Shown: in pieces, positions 1 to 7,714 of the stretch
Layout: each line of letters opens with the position of its first letter
Position numbering within the stretch: the first letter of the stretch is position 1
Assembly: GCA_947165145.1 (NCBI GenBank)
Contig: CAMUZG010000020.1
Location: 1-44,940 of the forward strand
Reading direction: 5' to 3'
DNA: 44,940 nucleotides
Source of the DNA: an uncultured Selenomonadales bacterium
GTDB taxonomy: Bacteria > Bacillota > Negativicutes > Selenomonadales > Selenomonadaceae
Notes under the pieces: model-generated
What the model was told of the DNA's origin: nothing
Databases searched by the model: none
What the model saw: only the letters and a program-made list of their open reading frames with translations
Position numbers and translations under genes: made by a program

Positions 1-88
1 ACACCTTGCGGATTACAAGGTTGATAGGTCGGGAGTGTAAGTGCGGTAACGCATTTAGCTGACCGATACTAATATGTCGTTTGCTTTT
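1..88 (+). rRNA. 23S ribosomal RNA, 3' end (partial)
   Basis: The first bases match the conserved terminal domain of bacterial 23S rRNA: the GTTGATAGG..GGG..GTAAG..GC stretch followed by AGCTGACCGATACTAAT. The gene enters from the left edge, so only its last ~90 bases are here. The exact 3' end is approximate. It is followed by 5S rRNA and two tRNAs in the usual rRNA operon order. Confidence 0.93.
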
Positions 89-143
89 CTTTACTCAATC
101 CTACGTGTTGTGTCCTGTGCGATTTTCAGGGAACTTTTCCCTA

Positions 144-260
144 ACCGGTGAAGATAGCTGAGTGGTTCCACCCGTTCCCATTCCGAACACGGCAGTTAAG
201 CACTCACACGCCGAAGGTACTTGGGTGGCGACGCCCTGGGAGATTAGGTATTTGCCGGTA
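144..260 (+). rRNA. 5S ribosomal RNA
   Basis: A ~117-base segment carries the 5S hallmarks: CCCGTTCCCATTCCGAACAC in the loop B/C region, a central CGCCGAAGGTACTTGG, and complementary ends (ACCGGTG at 144-150 pairing with TGCCGGT near 253-259). It lies about 55 bases after the 23S end. A small hairpin (270-276 with 291-297) sits between it and tRNA-His. Confidence 0.93.
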
Positions 261-309
261 AAAAAAATCAGCCTTGGGTCTGAAAAGATTCAAGGCTTAA
301 TTTGAAGAT

Positions 310-386
310 GGCGGCTCTGGTGAAGTGGTTAACACGTCGGATTGTGGCTCCGATATGCGTGGGTTCGATTCCCACGAGTCGCCCCA
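310..386 (+). tRNA. tRNA-His (GTG)
   Basis: A full cloverleaf can be folded. The anticodon loop TTGTGGC gives anticodon GTG, the T loop is TTCGATT, and the CCA end is encoded (384-386). The extra 5' G (310) opposite C73 (383) is the histidine identity feature. It lies in the tail of the rRNA operon, one base before tRNA-Trp. Confidence 0.95.
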
Positions 387-387
387 C

Positions 388-463
<76 letters not shown>

Positions 464-475
464 CAATGAATTTCC

Positions 476-506
476 GAGCCGTTGTCGACACCGACGCGGC
501 TCTTTT
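476..506 (+). terminator. Rho-independent terminator of the rRNA-tRNA operon
   Basis: Stem GAGCCG (476-481) with CGGCTC (497-502), an inner GTCG/CGAC extension, then TTTT. It directly follows tRNA-Trp. The bases from 507 to 641 hold no gene I can support. Confidence 0.8.
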
Positions 507-641
507 GATTGTCGGAGGTGGTTGTCTTGAAGTTGTTGCGTTGGGGAATTCGCGCGATATTCGTGGTCGTAGCGGCGCATCTGCTCTTCCTGCTGTTCAT
601 GTTCGTCAAAGTCCTGTGCGGTTGACTTCCAAAAATTTTTC

Positions 642-670
642 TTGACAACGGGCGGCAAATGATTTAGTAT
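642..670 (+). promoter_or_regulatory. Sigma-70-type promoter for tRNA-Ala
   Basis: TTGACA at 642-647, a 17-base spacer, TAGTAT at 665-670; tRNA-Ala begins 12 bases later. The tRNA-Glu promoter at the right end of the window has almost the same design. Confidence 0.85.
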
Positions 671-681
671 AGCGACGTTGC

Positions 682-757
<76 letters not shown>

Positions 758-786
758 AGAACGAAAATTCAATACAGACATAAAGA

Positions 787-818
787 AAACACCGAGACGA
801 TTGAGTCGCGGTGTTTTT
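787..818 (+). terminator. Terminator after tRNA-Ala
   Basis: ACACCG (789-794) pairs with CGGTGT (809-814), followed by a T run to about 818. It separates tRNA-Ala from recF. A TACAAT box at 826-831 just beyond may be the recF -10 element, but no well-spaced -35 was found. Confidence 0.75.
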
Positions 819-885
819 CGTTGCGTACAATGTCACGACTGCAACTTGCAGGAAAACTTTAAGGACGCGTTGAACTGTCGAAGCC

Positions 886-2010
886 ATGAACGTTACAGAA
901 ATTTTTTTTAAGGACTGGCGCAATCTTGCCGACGTGCACTTTCGCCCCGACGCCGCGATAAATATTTTCCTTGGACTCAACGCGCAGGGCAAAACCAATA
1001 TCCTTGAGGCGATTAACTTCGCGTCGCTACTACGGTCACGTGCCGGCAAGGAGCTTGAACTGATTCGTTGGGGACAAAGCGTCGCGTTCGTCCGAATCAA
1101 GTACATCAAAGCGGACATTTCGCACGAACTGGCGATAGAAATTTCAACGGAACGTCGGCGCAGAATTTTACTCGACGCCAATCCAATCAGACCGCGTGAA
1201 CTCCTCGGAAAGCTGAATTCGGTGTTCTTCTCGCCGGAAGATTTATTCATGTTCAAAAGTTCGCCGTCGACACGCAGAAAATTTTTGGACGCGCAAATTT
1301 CTCAAGCCGTGCCGATTTACTTCCTGGAGCTGTCGAAGTACACAAAGCTTGTCGAAATGCGGAACGCGTTGCTGAAAAAAATTCGTGAAGGTTCGGCGCG
1401 AATCAACGACCTTGAGCTTTGGGACGAACAGCTTGCCGACGCGTGCGCACGTGTCACGGCAAAGCGCGTTTCAGCCGTCAACAAAATCAACTTGCTGGCG
1501 AATCTCATGCAACGGAAAATTTCGGCGCAGGCGGAAAATTTGTCCGTCGTATACGAAATTCACGGGCTTGACGTTGCGGCGACAAAAAATTTTTCGGCGG
1601 AAGATTTTTCGGCTCAATTCTTGCGAACGCTCAAGGCTCGACGTTCGGAAGATGTTCGGCGCGGTTCAACGAGTTTGGGCGCACATTTGGACGACTTGAA
1701 ATTTTTCGTCAATGGTCGGGAGCTGAAACTCTTCGGCTCGCAAGGACAACTGCGGACGGTCGCGTTGGCTTTGAAGTTGTCAGAACTGCAGTTTTTGAAG
1801 ACGGAGACGGGCGAATATCCGTTGCTGTTGCTCGACGACGTGATGAGCGAATTGGACGCCGCACGCCGCGAATTGCTGTTGGATTTCCTGTGCCGCGAAA
1901 AAATTCAAACGCTGATAACCGCGACTGACCGCACGTATTTTCCGACGCACAGTTTCGGGAAAATTTTTTTCGTTAAAGCCGGCACACTCGTCGACGATTC
2001 AACGCAATAA
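886..2010 (+). CDS. recF: DNA replication and repair protein RecF
   Basis: RecF is a cytoplasmic SMC-like ATPase that helps load RecA at single-strand gaps. The 374-residue length is normal for the family. Visible motifs: Walker A GLNAQGKT at residues 30-37, the signature-like segment GSQGQLRT in the C-terminal half, and Walker B LLLLDDVMSELD near residues 313-324. The ATG start is chosen because NVTEIFFKDWRNL fits the usual RecF opening strand; the Shine-Dalgarno is weak and distant (AAGGA about 20 bases upstream). recF is usually found beside dnaN and gyrB near the origin. Here it stands alone between tRNA-Ala and a convergent glycosyltransferase gene, with a terminator immediately after it. 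Confidence 0.95.
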   Translation: MNVTEIFFKDWRNLADVHFRPDAAINIFLGLNAQGKTNILEAINFASLLRSRAGKELELIRWGQSVAFVRIKYIKADISHELAIEISTERRRRILLDANPIRPRELLGKLNSVFFSPEDLFMFKSSPSTRRKFLDAQISQAVPIYFLELSKYTKLVEMRNALLKKIREGSARINDLELWDEQLADACARVTAKRVSAVNKINLLANLMQRKISAQAENLSVVYEIHGLDVAATKNFSAEDFSAQFLRTLKARRSEDVRRGSTSLGAHLDDLKFFVNGRELKLFGSQGQLRTVALALKLSELQFLKTETGEYPLLLLDDVMSELDAARRELLLDFLCREKIQTLITATDRTYFPTHSFGKIFFVKAGTLVDDSTQ

Positions 2011-2014
2011 AAAA

Positions 2015-2052
2015 TCTCCGAAGGTTTCGTTGCCTTCGGAGAAATTTTTTTT
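2015..2052. terminator. Bidirectional terminator between recF and the glycosyltransferase
   Basis: A near-perfect 10-bp stem, TCTCCGAAGG (2015-2024) with CCTTCGGAGA (2033-2042), is flanked by A-rich sequence on the left and a T run on the right, so it can stop transcription from either side. Confidence 0.88.
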
Positions 2053-3229
2053 ATTTGGATTTCTTCAGCGCGGCAATTTCCTGCTGAAGTTTCATAATCT
2101 GCAAACGGTAGATGTTGACCGTGTTGAACAGGTACGCGGCAAGCGGCGCGTCGTCGGGATGAAATTCTTTCTTGACGAGTTCATTGAGCTTGAACGCGGG
2201 AATTTGTGCGTATAGTGACTGCATTTGCCAGGCATATCTCAGAGAATGATCAAAGAAAAACTGTAACACAGCGTAGGCATAGTCTTTGTGCTTGTCAAAA
2301 AAAGCTATCTCGCGCATAAATTTTTCGAATTCGTTTAAGCCTTCCTTGATAGAGCTGAGACGTTGGTGAAAAAATTTGGGAATATCAAGCGACAAATCGT
2401 CTTCCCTGCTTACAGAACCTGCATGCGGTACGACAACATACGTTACATTTGGGACACGTAAGAATTTCTTTGCTAAGCATAAAGAATAAAAAGTAATGAG
2501 CATATCTTCTGCATTTACAAAATTCGGATAGCGAATCTGATTTTCAATAAAAAAGTCACGTTTAACAAACAAAAGACAATTAGCCCAATTATATTTCCAA
2601 CTTATCCAAGAGTGAACGCGTTCGAGAATATCTTCGGACTCAAACGTTGGCTTATCAAAAGATGGAACATTTTTCCCAGGTTGCCTAATCGTATAATTTT
2701 GTGGATTCATGAGCTCGTTAATATCTGTCAACGCAGGGTCGTTATCATACTTTTTTTGATTATTCCAAAGAACGAACCAATTATCACAGTGGACAACATC
2801 CGCCTGATATTCTTCGGCAAGCGAGGAAAGTTCCTCAAGGGCAGTCTTCGTGAAAAGGTCGTCGCTGTCGAGGAAGGCAATGTATTTTCCGCGAGCAAAT
2901 TGAATGCCTACGTTGCGCGGAAGACCAGGCGTTCCGGTGTTCTTCGGTAGCTTGACGACGTGCAGTCTTCCGCCGAAACGTTCCGCAAAACTCTCGACGA
3001 CTTCAACGCTGTTGTCGGTTGAGCAATCGTCCACTACGACAACTTCAAAATCCGTCATCGTCTGATAAAGCAAACTCTCCAACGTCTGCGGAATGAATTT
3101 CGCGGAATTGTACATCGGGATAATCACGCTGACGAGCGGGATTTTATCCGTGACAGTCACGACGTTTTGCGCGGCTTGAACAGATTGAACTTGCGCGGGC
3201 TCGCGACGTGTCTTTTTATTCTTTGCCAT
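2051..3229 (-). CDS. Family 2 glycosyltransferase (GT-A fold)
   Basis: A 392-residue protein with a charged, alanine-rich N-terminus (about 30 residues), then a GT2 catalytic domain: VSVIIPMYNS nucleotide-binding strand, VVVDDCSTD, and the metal-binding LDSDD motif. It ends with a predicted helical coiled tail (QIMKLQQEIAALKKSK). The donor and acceptor sugars cannot be told. Family knowledge suggests surface polysaccharide or glycan (possibly flagellin) assembly at the inner face of the membrane. It lies 11 bases downstream of a paralogous glycosyltransferase with the same domain order and a similar tail, so the two form one operon. The middle third (roughly 2220-2800) is visibly richer in A+T than the ends, hinting at recombination in the variable acceptor part. 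Confidence 0.85.
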   Translation of the reverse strand: MAKNKKTRREPAQVQSVQAAQNVVTVTDKIPLVSVIIPMYNSAKFIPQTLESLLYQTMTDFEVVVVDDCSTDNSVEVVESFAERFGGRLHVVKLPKNTGTPGLPRNVGIQFARGKYIAFLDSDDLFTKTALEELSSLAEEYQADVVHCDNWFVLWNNQKKYDNDPALTDINELMNPQNYTIRQPGKNVPSFDKPTFESEDILERVHSWISWKYNWANCLLFVKRDFFIENQIRYPNFVNAEDMLITFYSLCLAKKFLRVPNVTYVVVPHAGSVSREDDLSLDIPKFFHQRLSSIKEGLNEFEKFMREIAFFDKHKDYAYAVLQFFFDHSLRYAWQMQSLYAQIPAFKLNELVKKEFHPDDAPLAAYLFNTVNIYRLQIMKLQQEIAALKKSK

Positions 3230-3240
3230 ACGAATCTCCT

Positions 3241-4386
3241 TTATTTGGCGGCGGGAAGTTTTGCCTTCAGCTCGCGAACTTCTTTGTCATAATTGATGAG
3301 CCGCTGACGATACGAGTGAATCGCGCTGTAGATGTACGCGAAGAACGGCACGAACTCACCGCAATACTTGTTGAGCTCCTTGCGAACAAGTCCGTCAAGC
3401 TGCGCGGGTGTGTACTTGTCGTAAAATCTCTGCGTCCAAATCAAATGTTGCTGAATGATGTAATCAATCGGCAACTGACGATAACCGGGGTTTTTCACGA
3501 AGAATTCAAACTGTTTCATGAAGTCGTCGAGAACCTTTGAACCTTCAATCATCAGATGTGTCAGAGCGTGCAGTGACGCTTCAATCGAAACCATTTTGCG
3601 CGTGATTGAGTTCGGGTTGTGGCGGTAGATGTAGATGATGTTCGGTACGCGGACGATACGCGGCGCAGTGCACACGACCTTAAAGTAAAAGACGATGTCC
3701 TCGGAAGTCAGCAAGTTGTCGAAGTGCAAATTCTTCTCCATGATGTAATCGCGGCGATAAATTTTATTGTGCACCCAACCGAAGAATCGACCTTGATAGA
3801 ACATCTGCACGCGTTTGGCAAGATTGTCGGTCTCAAGCATCGGCTCCTTGCAGAAACCGCCTTTCTCCTTGCTGAAGGTCGTGAACTTCGTTTGCGGCGT
3901 CACGTCGATAACTTGATTTTCGGGGAAATAAACTTGCTCGGTGTGAACAACGTCCGCTTGCCACTTCTCGCCGATTTCAACGAGTTCGGCAAGAGCCGTG
4001 GGCGTATACATGTCGTCGCTGTCGAGGAAGCCGATGTATTTGCCGCGGCTCATTCTGATACCCGTATTGCGCGGCTCGCTGGCAGCACCAGAGTTTTTAG
4101 CGTGACGAACGAGTTTGACGCGCGGATCCTTCTTTGCCATCTCTGTGACGATTTTAACTGTGTCGTCGGTTGAACCGTCGTCGACGCAAATAATTTCAAA
4201 GTCGCGGAACGTCTGATTGAGCACGCTCCCCACGCAAGATTGAATGTAGCGTTGGGAATTGTACATCGGGATAATCACCGACACGCCAGGCAAACGCGGA
4301 ATATTTACGGCAGGCGCAGCGGGAGTTGCTGTAGCGGCATTTTTCGCCGCCAATTTTTTTTGAATCTTGTTTTTCTGATTGGACAT
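3241..4386 (-). CDS. Family 2 glycosyltransferase (GT-A fold)
   Basis: A 381-residue protein, first gene of a two-gene operon. After an Ala/Lys/Pro-rich N-terminal stretch (about 35 residues) comes the GT2 domain with VSVIIPMYNS, CVDDGSTDD and LDSDD, and RNTGI/RGKYI typical of the family. The C-terminal half is helical and ends with a lysine-rich coiled segment. It aligns along its whole length with the next gene (2051-3229), so they are tandem paralogues. The ATG is preceded by GGAGAG, and a strong promoter lies at 4428-4456. The substrate is unknown; the role is inferred as glycan synthesis. The neighbouring glf gene provides UDP-galactofuranose, which could be one donor, although it is a separate transcript. 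Confidence 0.86.
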   Translation of the reverse strand: MSNQKNKIQKKLAAKNAATATPAAPAVNIPRLPGVSVIIPMYNSQRYIQSCVGSVLNQTFRDFEIICVDDGSTDDTVKIVTEMAKKDPRVKLVRHAKNSGAASEPRNTGIRMSRGKYIGFLDSDDMYTPTALAELVEIGEKWQADVVHTEQVYFPENQVIDVTPQTKFTTFSKEKGGFCKEPMLETDNLAKRVQMFYQGRFFGWVHNKIYRRDYIMEKNLHFDNLLTSEDIVFYFKVVCTAPRIVRVPNIIYIYRHNPNSITRKMVSIEASLHALTHLMIEGSKVLDDFMKQFEFFVKNPGYRQLPIDYIIQQHLIWTQRFYDKYTPAQLDGLVRKELNKYCGEFVPFFAYIYSAIHSYRQRLINYDKEVRELKAKLPAAK

Positions 4387-4427
4387 TTATGACTCTCCAT
4401 ATCATAAAAAAATTTTTTTGCGGCAAG

Positions 4428-4456
4428 ACTATAGCACAGTGTCTTTGAAGTTGCAA
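4428..4456 (-). promoter_or_regulatory. Promoter for the two-glycosyltransferase operon
   Basis: On the minus strand: TTGCAA (4456-4451), a 17-base spacer, TATAGT (4433-4428), about 40 bases before the start codon at 4386. Confidence 0.75.
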
Positions 4457-4486
4457 ATTTTTCGCGGGAAAATTACACGTCACGAA

Positions 4487-4521
4487 AATAATTAAGCCCC
4501 TTCTCGCGCTTGAGAAAGGGC
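4487..4521 (-). terminator. Terminator of the cheR-glf operon
   Basis: On the minus strand, AGCCC-TTTCTC pairs with GAGAA-GGGGCT (4521-4494) around a short GC loop, followed by TTAATTATTTT. It lies about 85 bases after the glf stop codon and upstream of the glycosyltransferase promoter. Confidence 0.75.
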
Positions 4522-4606
4522 TTGCAACGTGACGTTGCATCCAGTTGTCGCGCCGTGATGTTGTAACCAATCGAACGTTATCACCGCGGTCAAACCGTTC
4601 TACTGC

Positions 4607-5746
4607 TTAGTCGTTCAAATCATTGAAAACGTCCAGTGCACGCCTTACAACGTCGTCAATGTCGTAGTAGCGATATTCCGCCAGACGTCCGACTGCCGTG
4701 ATGTTTTGGAAGTTCGCAAGCTCATCGGCATATTTTTTGTACATGGCGACGGCGTCCTCCGTGAAAATCGGATAATACGGCTCGTTGCGCCCCATAACAT
4801 ATTCCTGCGGATATTCGCGCAAAATCGTCGTGCACGGCGTCGCGGCGGGGTGAATCTGCTTGAACTCGGTGATTCGCGTGAAGTCGTAGTTGTTCGGATA
4901 ATTCACGACGGGCGCGGACTGAAATTTTTCCGTGGCGATTGTCTCGAACTTCATGTCAACGCTACGATATGGGAGCTTGCCGAATTTTTTGTCGAAGAGC
5001 TCATCAAGTTGTCCCGTGTAAATCAGCCGACCTTTGAATTTCCGTCTGAACAGATAAATTTTCTCGCCGCGCAGTTCCATGACATCGTGAAAGTCGGTGT
5101 TAAGCAGGAGCTTGATATTTTTGTGGTCAATCAGATTTTTCACGAGAACATTGTAACCGCGTTTGGGCACAGCTTGAAAGCGATCGTAAAAATATCTGTC
5201 GTCGCGACCGATTAGGACGGGCACGCGGGCAGTCACGGCACCGGAAATTTTGTCGGGCGTAAGTCCCCATTGCTTCTCGGTGTAGTGCAGGAAAATTTTT
5301 TCGTAGACAAAATCCGCCAAGAACTGTAAATCCTTGTTCGACGACTGCTTGAGCTCAAGAATCGAAATTTTTTTGCCGTACTCATAATTTTCCAAGAGCG
5401 CGTCTTCCAACTTGTTCGCCAAACTGCGCGGCAAAACTTCCTGCAAAGTGTTGAGGTTGAACGGAATCGGAACGGGCTTGCCGTCGATGAACGCCTTGAC
5501 GCGATGATGATAGACGTGCCAATCCGTGAAGCGTGAAAGATATTCCCAAATTTGCGCGTCGTCGGTGTGGAAAAGGTGCGGACCGTACTTGTGAATCAAA
5601 ATGCCGTTGTCGTCAAGCTCGTCGTAACAATTCCCCGCAACGTGCTGCCGACGCTCAATCACCAAAACTTTTTTGCCGTGCGCCGCGAATCGTTCAGCGA
5701 GAACTGCTCCCGCCATGCCCGCGCCGATTATAACAATGTCAAACAT
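4607..5746 (-). CDS. glf: UDP-galactopyranose mutase
   Basis: Flavoenzyme that converts UDP-galactopyranose to UDP-galactofuranose, the donor for galactofuranose in surface glycans. The start is the ATG at 5746, giving MFDIVIIGAGMAG (FAD-binding GxGxxG at once) and 379 residues, normal for Glf; the open frame extends further upstream but only as non-homologous sequence. Other family marks: YGPHLFHT around residues 60-70, YTEKQWG, RVPVLIGRDDRYF, and a C-terminal GRLAEYRYYDIDDVV. AGGTGA precedes the start. It is the last gene of an operon with cheR and a PaaK-like gene, 26 bases after the latter. Confidence 0.95.
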   Translation of the reverse strand: MFDIVIIGAGMAGAVLAERFAAHGKKVLVIERRQHVAGNCYDELDDNGILIHKYGPHLFHTDDAQIWEYLSRFTDWHVYHHRVKAFIDGKPVPIPFNLNTLQEVLPRSLANKLEDALLENYEYGKKISILELKQSSNKDLQFLADFVYEKIFLHYTEKQWGLTPDKISGAVTARVPVLIGRDDRYFYDRFQAVPKRGYNVLVKNLIDHKNIKLLLNTDFHDVMELRGEKIYLFRRKFKGRLIYTGQLDELFDKKFGKLPYRSVDMKFETIATEKFQSAPVVNYPNNYDFTRITEFKQIHPAATPCTTILREYPQEYVMGRNEPYYPIFTEDAVAMYKKYADELANFQNITAVGRLAEYRYYDIDDVVRRALDVFNDLND

Positions 5747-5772
5747 TTTATCACCTGCCGAAAATTTCAAAG

Positions 5773-6660
5773 TCAATCGTTCGTGTGAGGCGTGGCGAGT
5801 CTCGTGAACGTTCGCCCGCAACAACACGGCTCTTTTACACGCTGAACAATTTGCCCCGTGCGATAACGAATCAGCGGAAGTGCTTGAGCCGTCAGCGTTG
5901 TGATAATGAGTTCGCCGCATTCTGACAGCTCAATCAGGAAGTGATCTTCTTGAACGTGTTGACCTGCCGAATCTGTGCATTGATACAGTAGCCCCGCGTG
6001 ACCAAGTTCAGGCGGCGCGAACAGGTTAAAAATTTTTGTCGCCGTGAATTGTAGCGTGTCGAAGATGTTCGCCGTGTTGAGGCAAAAAATTTTCGTGAAC
6101 GGGCAATCGCTGAGGTTTTGTATCAGTCGCGTGACGAATTGCGGTGTGCCGATTAGCGTGTTGATACCGAATCGTTCCGTGAGCTCAAGTTGTTGCCGAT
6201 AATCCGTGCCGAGCGGGATAATCGTTGCGCCGATTGATTCGAGAGCGTAGAGCACGTCAAGAAATTTGCTGTCTGCGAAATCGCCTTGTATGCCGACGAC
6301 GGAGCCACGCAGGACGTCCGCCGCCATAAACGCGCGAATCATCATCTCGACGTTGTTGCGAATGTCGCCCTTCGTGTAAAGCTTGGTGATGTCGCCGCGA
6401 TTTATCCGCACGATGTTTGACAATGGCAACGTCAGAAAATCCAGCGCGTCAATTCGGTGTAGGTCGTCACGCGTCAATAACGGTAGCTTGTGCACGTCGT
6501 CGAGGCTTTGAACGTCTTCGGGCGTGATTCCGTGAGATCGGAACGTTCGCTGATAAAACGCACTTTTGTCGTAAGCCCACTCGACAATTTTTTTCAACCG
6601 TTCAAGCTGAAGAATTTTCAGTTCTTCGCGGCGAATCTGTTCGATTTTGTCCGCCAACAT
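5773..6660 (-). CDS. PaaK-like (phenylacetate-CoA ligase family) adenylate-forming protein, truncated and degenerate
   Basis: The 295 residues align from the start with PaaK/coenzyme F390 synthetase-type proteins: the REELKILQLERLKKIVE opening, SAFYQRTF, KLPLLTRDDL, SIGATIIPLG, and near the end RYRTGQIV and CGRTFTRL. Family members are usually about 430 residues. This one stops immediately after CGRT, where the mobile C-terminal lid domain should begin. The ATP-binding loop (normally SSGTTGKPT) is replaced by NRGDITKLYTKGD near residues 87-99. It therefore probably cannot adenylate a substrate in the usual way. It may be a decayed gene or a repurposed binding protein. It starts 3 bases after the cheR stop and is followed by glf, so it is in one operon. 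Confidence 0.72.
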   Translation of the reverse strand: MLADKIEQIRREELKILQLERLKKIVEWAYDKSAFYQRTFRSHGITPEDVQSLDDVHKLPLLTRDDLHRIDALDFLTLPLSNIVRINRGDITKLYTKGDIRNNVEMMIRAFMAADVLRGSVVGIQGDFADSKFLDVLYALESIGATIIPLGTDYRQQLELTERFGINTLIGTPQFVTRLIQNLSDCPFTKIFCLNTANIFDTLQFTATKIFNLFAPPELGHAGLLYQCTDSAGQHVQEDHFLIELSECGELIITTLTAQALPLIRYRTGQIVQRVKEPCCCGRTFTRLATPHTND

Positions 6661-6663
6661 TTT

Positions 6664-7461
6664 TTATTTGTCGAACGGTCTCTGATAGAAGAACGGCTTG
6701 TACGTCGCGTAACCAATCTGCCGCGCGTTCAAAATTGATTCGGTGCCGCCGACGAAGAGAATCCCGCCAGGTTTGAGTGCCTTGAAGAAATTCGCGTAAA
6801 GCTCCGCCTTCGCCTCTTCGGTGAAGTAGATGACAACGTTGCGGCAGAGAATCAGGTCGAAATTTTTCTCGAAGCTGTCTTTAAGCAGATTGTGACGTCT
6901 GAACTCGACGGGCATTTTCACTTCAGGCTTGATGGCGAATTTGCCGTCGGGCGTCTTCGTGAAGTATTTCGTCTTGCGGTCGGGACGCATTGCGCGAATC
7001 TCGTCGGCGGTGTAAATGCCTTTCTTCGCCTTGCCGATGATTTCGATGTCGAGGTCGGTCGCAAGAATTCTGTGACGTTTGCCAGGCGTAAGTTCTTTCA
7101 TGATGATCGACAGAGTGTAAGGCTCCGCGCCGATTGAACAGCCTGCGCTCCAGATGTTGAGCGAATCGTTGCGCTTGAGCAGGTAGGGGATGACGTCATT
7201 TTCAACCACGTCGAACTTGTCGGGGTTGCGGAAGAATTCCGAGACGTTGATTGTAAGGTACTCGATGAAGTCCGCGAATTTCTGCTTGTCCTTGACCACT
7301 TCGTTGAAAAAGGTTGTGTAGGATTTGTGTTCCGTCTTTTGAATGAGATTGTTGATACGGCGGCGCATTTGCTGTTCTTTGTACAACTGCAAGTCGATGC
7401 CTGTCTTTTTGTTTAGCTTGTCTTTAAAAAGTTCCCAATCCTTGTCGTCCATGTTGCTCAT
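6664..7461 (-). CDS. cheR: Chemotaxis protein methyltransferase CheR
   Basis: CheR transfers methyl groups from S-adenosylmethionine to glutamates of chemoreceptors in the cytoplasm. The 265-residue length is typical. An N-terminal helical domain (residues 1-75, with the receptor-binding basic region QQMRRRINNL) is followed by the methyltransferase domain: NVSEFFRNP, the SAM motif WSAGCSIGAEPYTL, ILATDLD, and LILCRNVVIYF. GAGGAGG precedes the ATG at 7461, and a promoter lies at 7495-7523. It heads an operon with a PaaK-like gene and glf rather than sitting with other che genes, which is unusual; cheY and fliY are in a separate operon at 14-16 kb. Confidence 0.94.
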   Translation of the reverse strand: MSNMDDKDWELFKDKLNKKTGIDLQLYKEQQMRRRINNLIQKTEHKSYTTFFNEVVKDKQKFADFIEYLTINVSEFFRNPDKFDVVENDVIPYLLKRNDSLNIWSAGCSIGAEPYTLSIIMKELTPGKRHRILATDLDIEIIGKAKKGIYTADEIRAMRPDRKTKYFTKTPDGKFAIKPEVKMPVEFRRHNLLKDSFEKNFDLILCRNVVIYFTEEAKAELYANFFKALKPGGILFVGGTESILNARQIGYATYKPFFYQRPFDK

Positions 7462-7494
7462 ATGGCGTCCTCCTCAAAAAAAATTTTCTTCGGC

Positions 7495-7523
7495 ATTGTA
7501 TCAAAGGCGGCAGATAATTTCAA
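7495..7523 (-). promoter_or_regulatory. Promoter for cheR operon
   Basis: On the minus strand: TTGAAA (7523-7518), 17-base spacer, TACAAT (7500-7495), 33 bases before the cheR start codon. It begins just after the tRNA-Pro terminator. Confidence 0.78.
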
Positions 7524-7526
7524 CAT

Positions 7527-7551
7527 AAAAGCCCCCGCGTTAACGGAGGCT
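7527..7551 (-). terminator. Terminator of tRNA-Pro
   Basis: Minus-strand stem AGCCTCCG (7551-7544) with CGGGGGCT (7537-7530), loop TTAACG, then TTTTA. It follows the tRNA-Pro 3' end. Confidence 0.75.
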
Positions 7552-7566
7552 GTGAAATTTCGTTTT

Positions 7567-7643
7567 TGGTCGGGACAACAGGATTTGAACCTGCGCCCCT
7601 CTGCTCCCAAAGCAGATGTTCTACCAAGCTGAACTATGTCCCG
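7567..7643 (-). tRNA. tRNA-Pro (TGG)
   Basis: On the minus strand the 77-base cloverleaf has acceptor CGGGACA/TGTCCCG, anticodon stem CTGCT/AGCAG with loop TTTGGGA (anticodon TGG), T loop TTCAAAT and encoded CCA. It is a single-gene unit with its own promoter and terminator. Confidence 0.95.
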
Positions 7644-7652
7644 ACGCGACGT

Positions 7653-7681
7653 ATTTTAGTCAATCGTCGACGTGATGTCAA
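7653..7681 (-). promoter_or_regulatory. Promoter for tRNA-Pro
   Basis: Minus strand: perfect TTGACA (7681-7676), 17-base spacer, TAAAAT (7658-7653), ten bases before the tRNA. Confidence 0.85.
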
Positions 7682-7714
7682 GTATTGGTGTGTTGTGCGT
7701 CCGAAGCGTTGAAA

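Noticed and set aside
466-645. Plus-strand open frame (and minus-strand frames) between tRNA-Trp and tRNA-Ala
   Set aside because: No ribosome site, it begins inside the tRNA operon terminator, and both strands are open by chance with no recognisable protein.
4196-4570. Minus-strand frame upstream of the first glycosyltransferase
   Set aside because: It overlaps that gene in another frame and crosses a promoter and terminator; no ribosome site.
5747-5920. Extended N-terminus for glf
   Set aside because: The extra 58 residues overlap the PaaK-like gene and precede the standard FAD-binding start MFDIVIIGAG.
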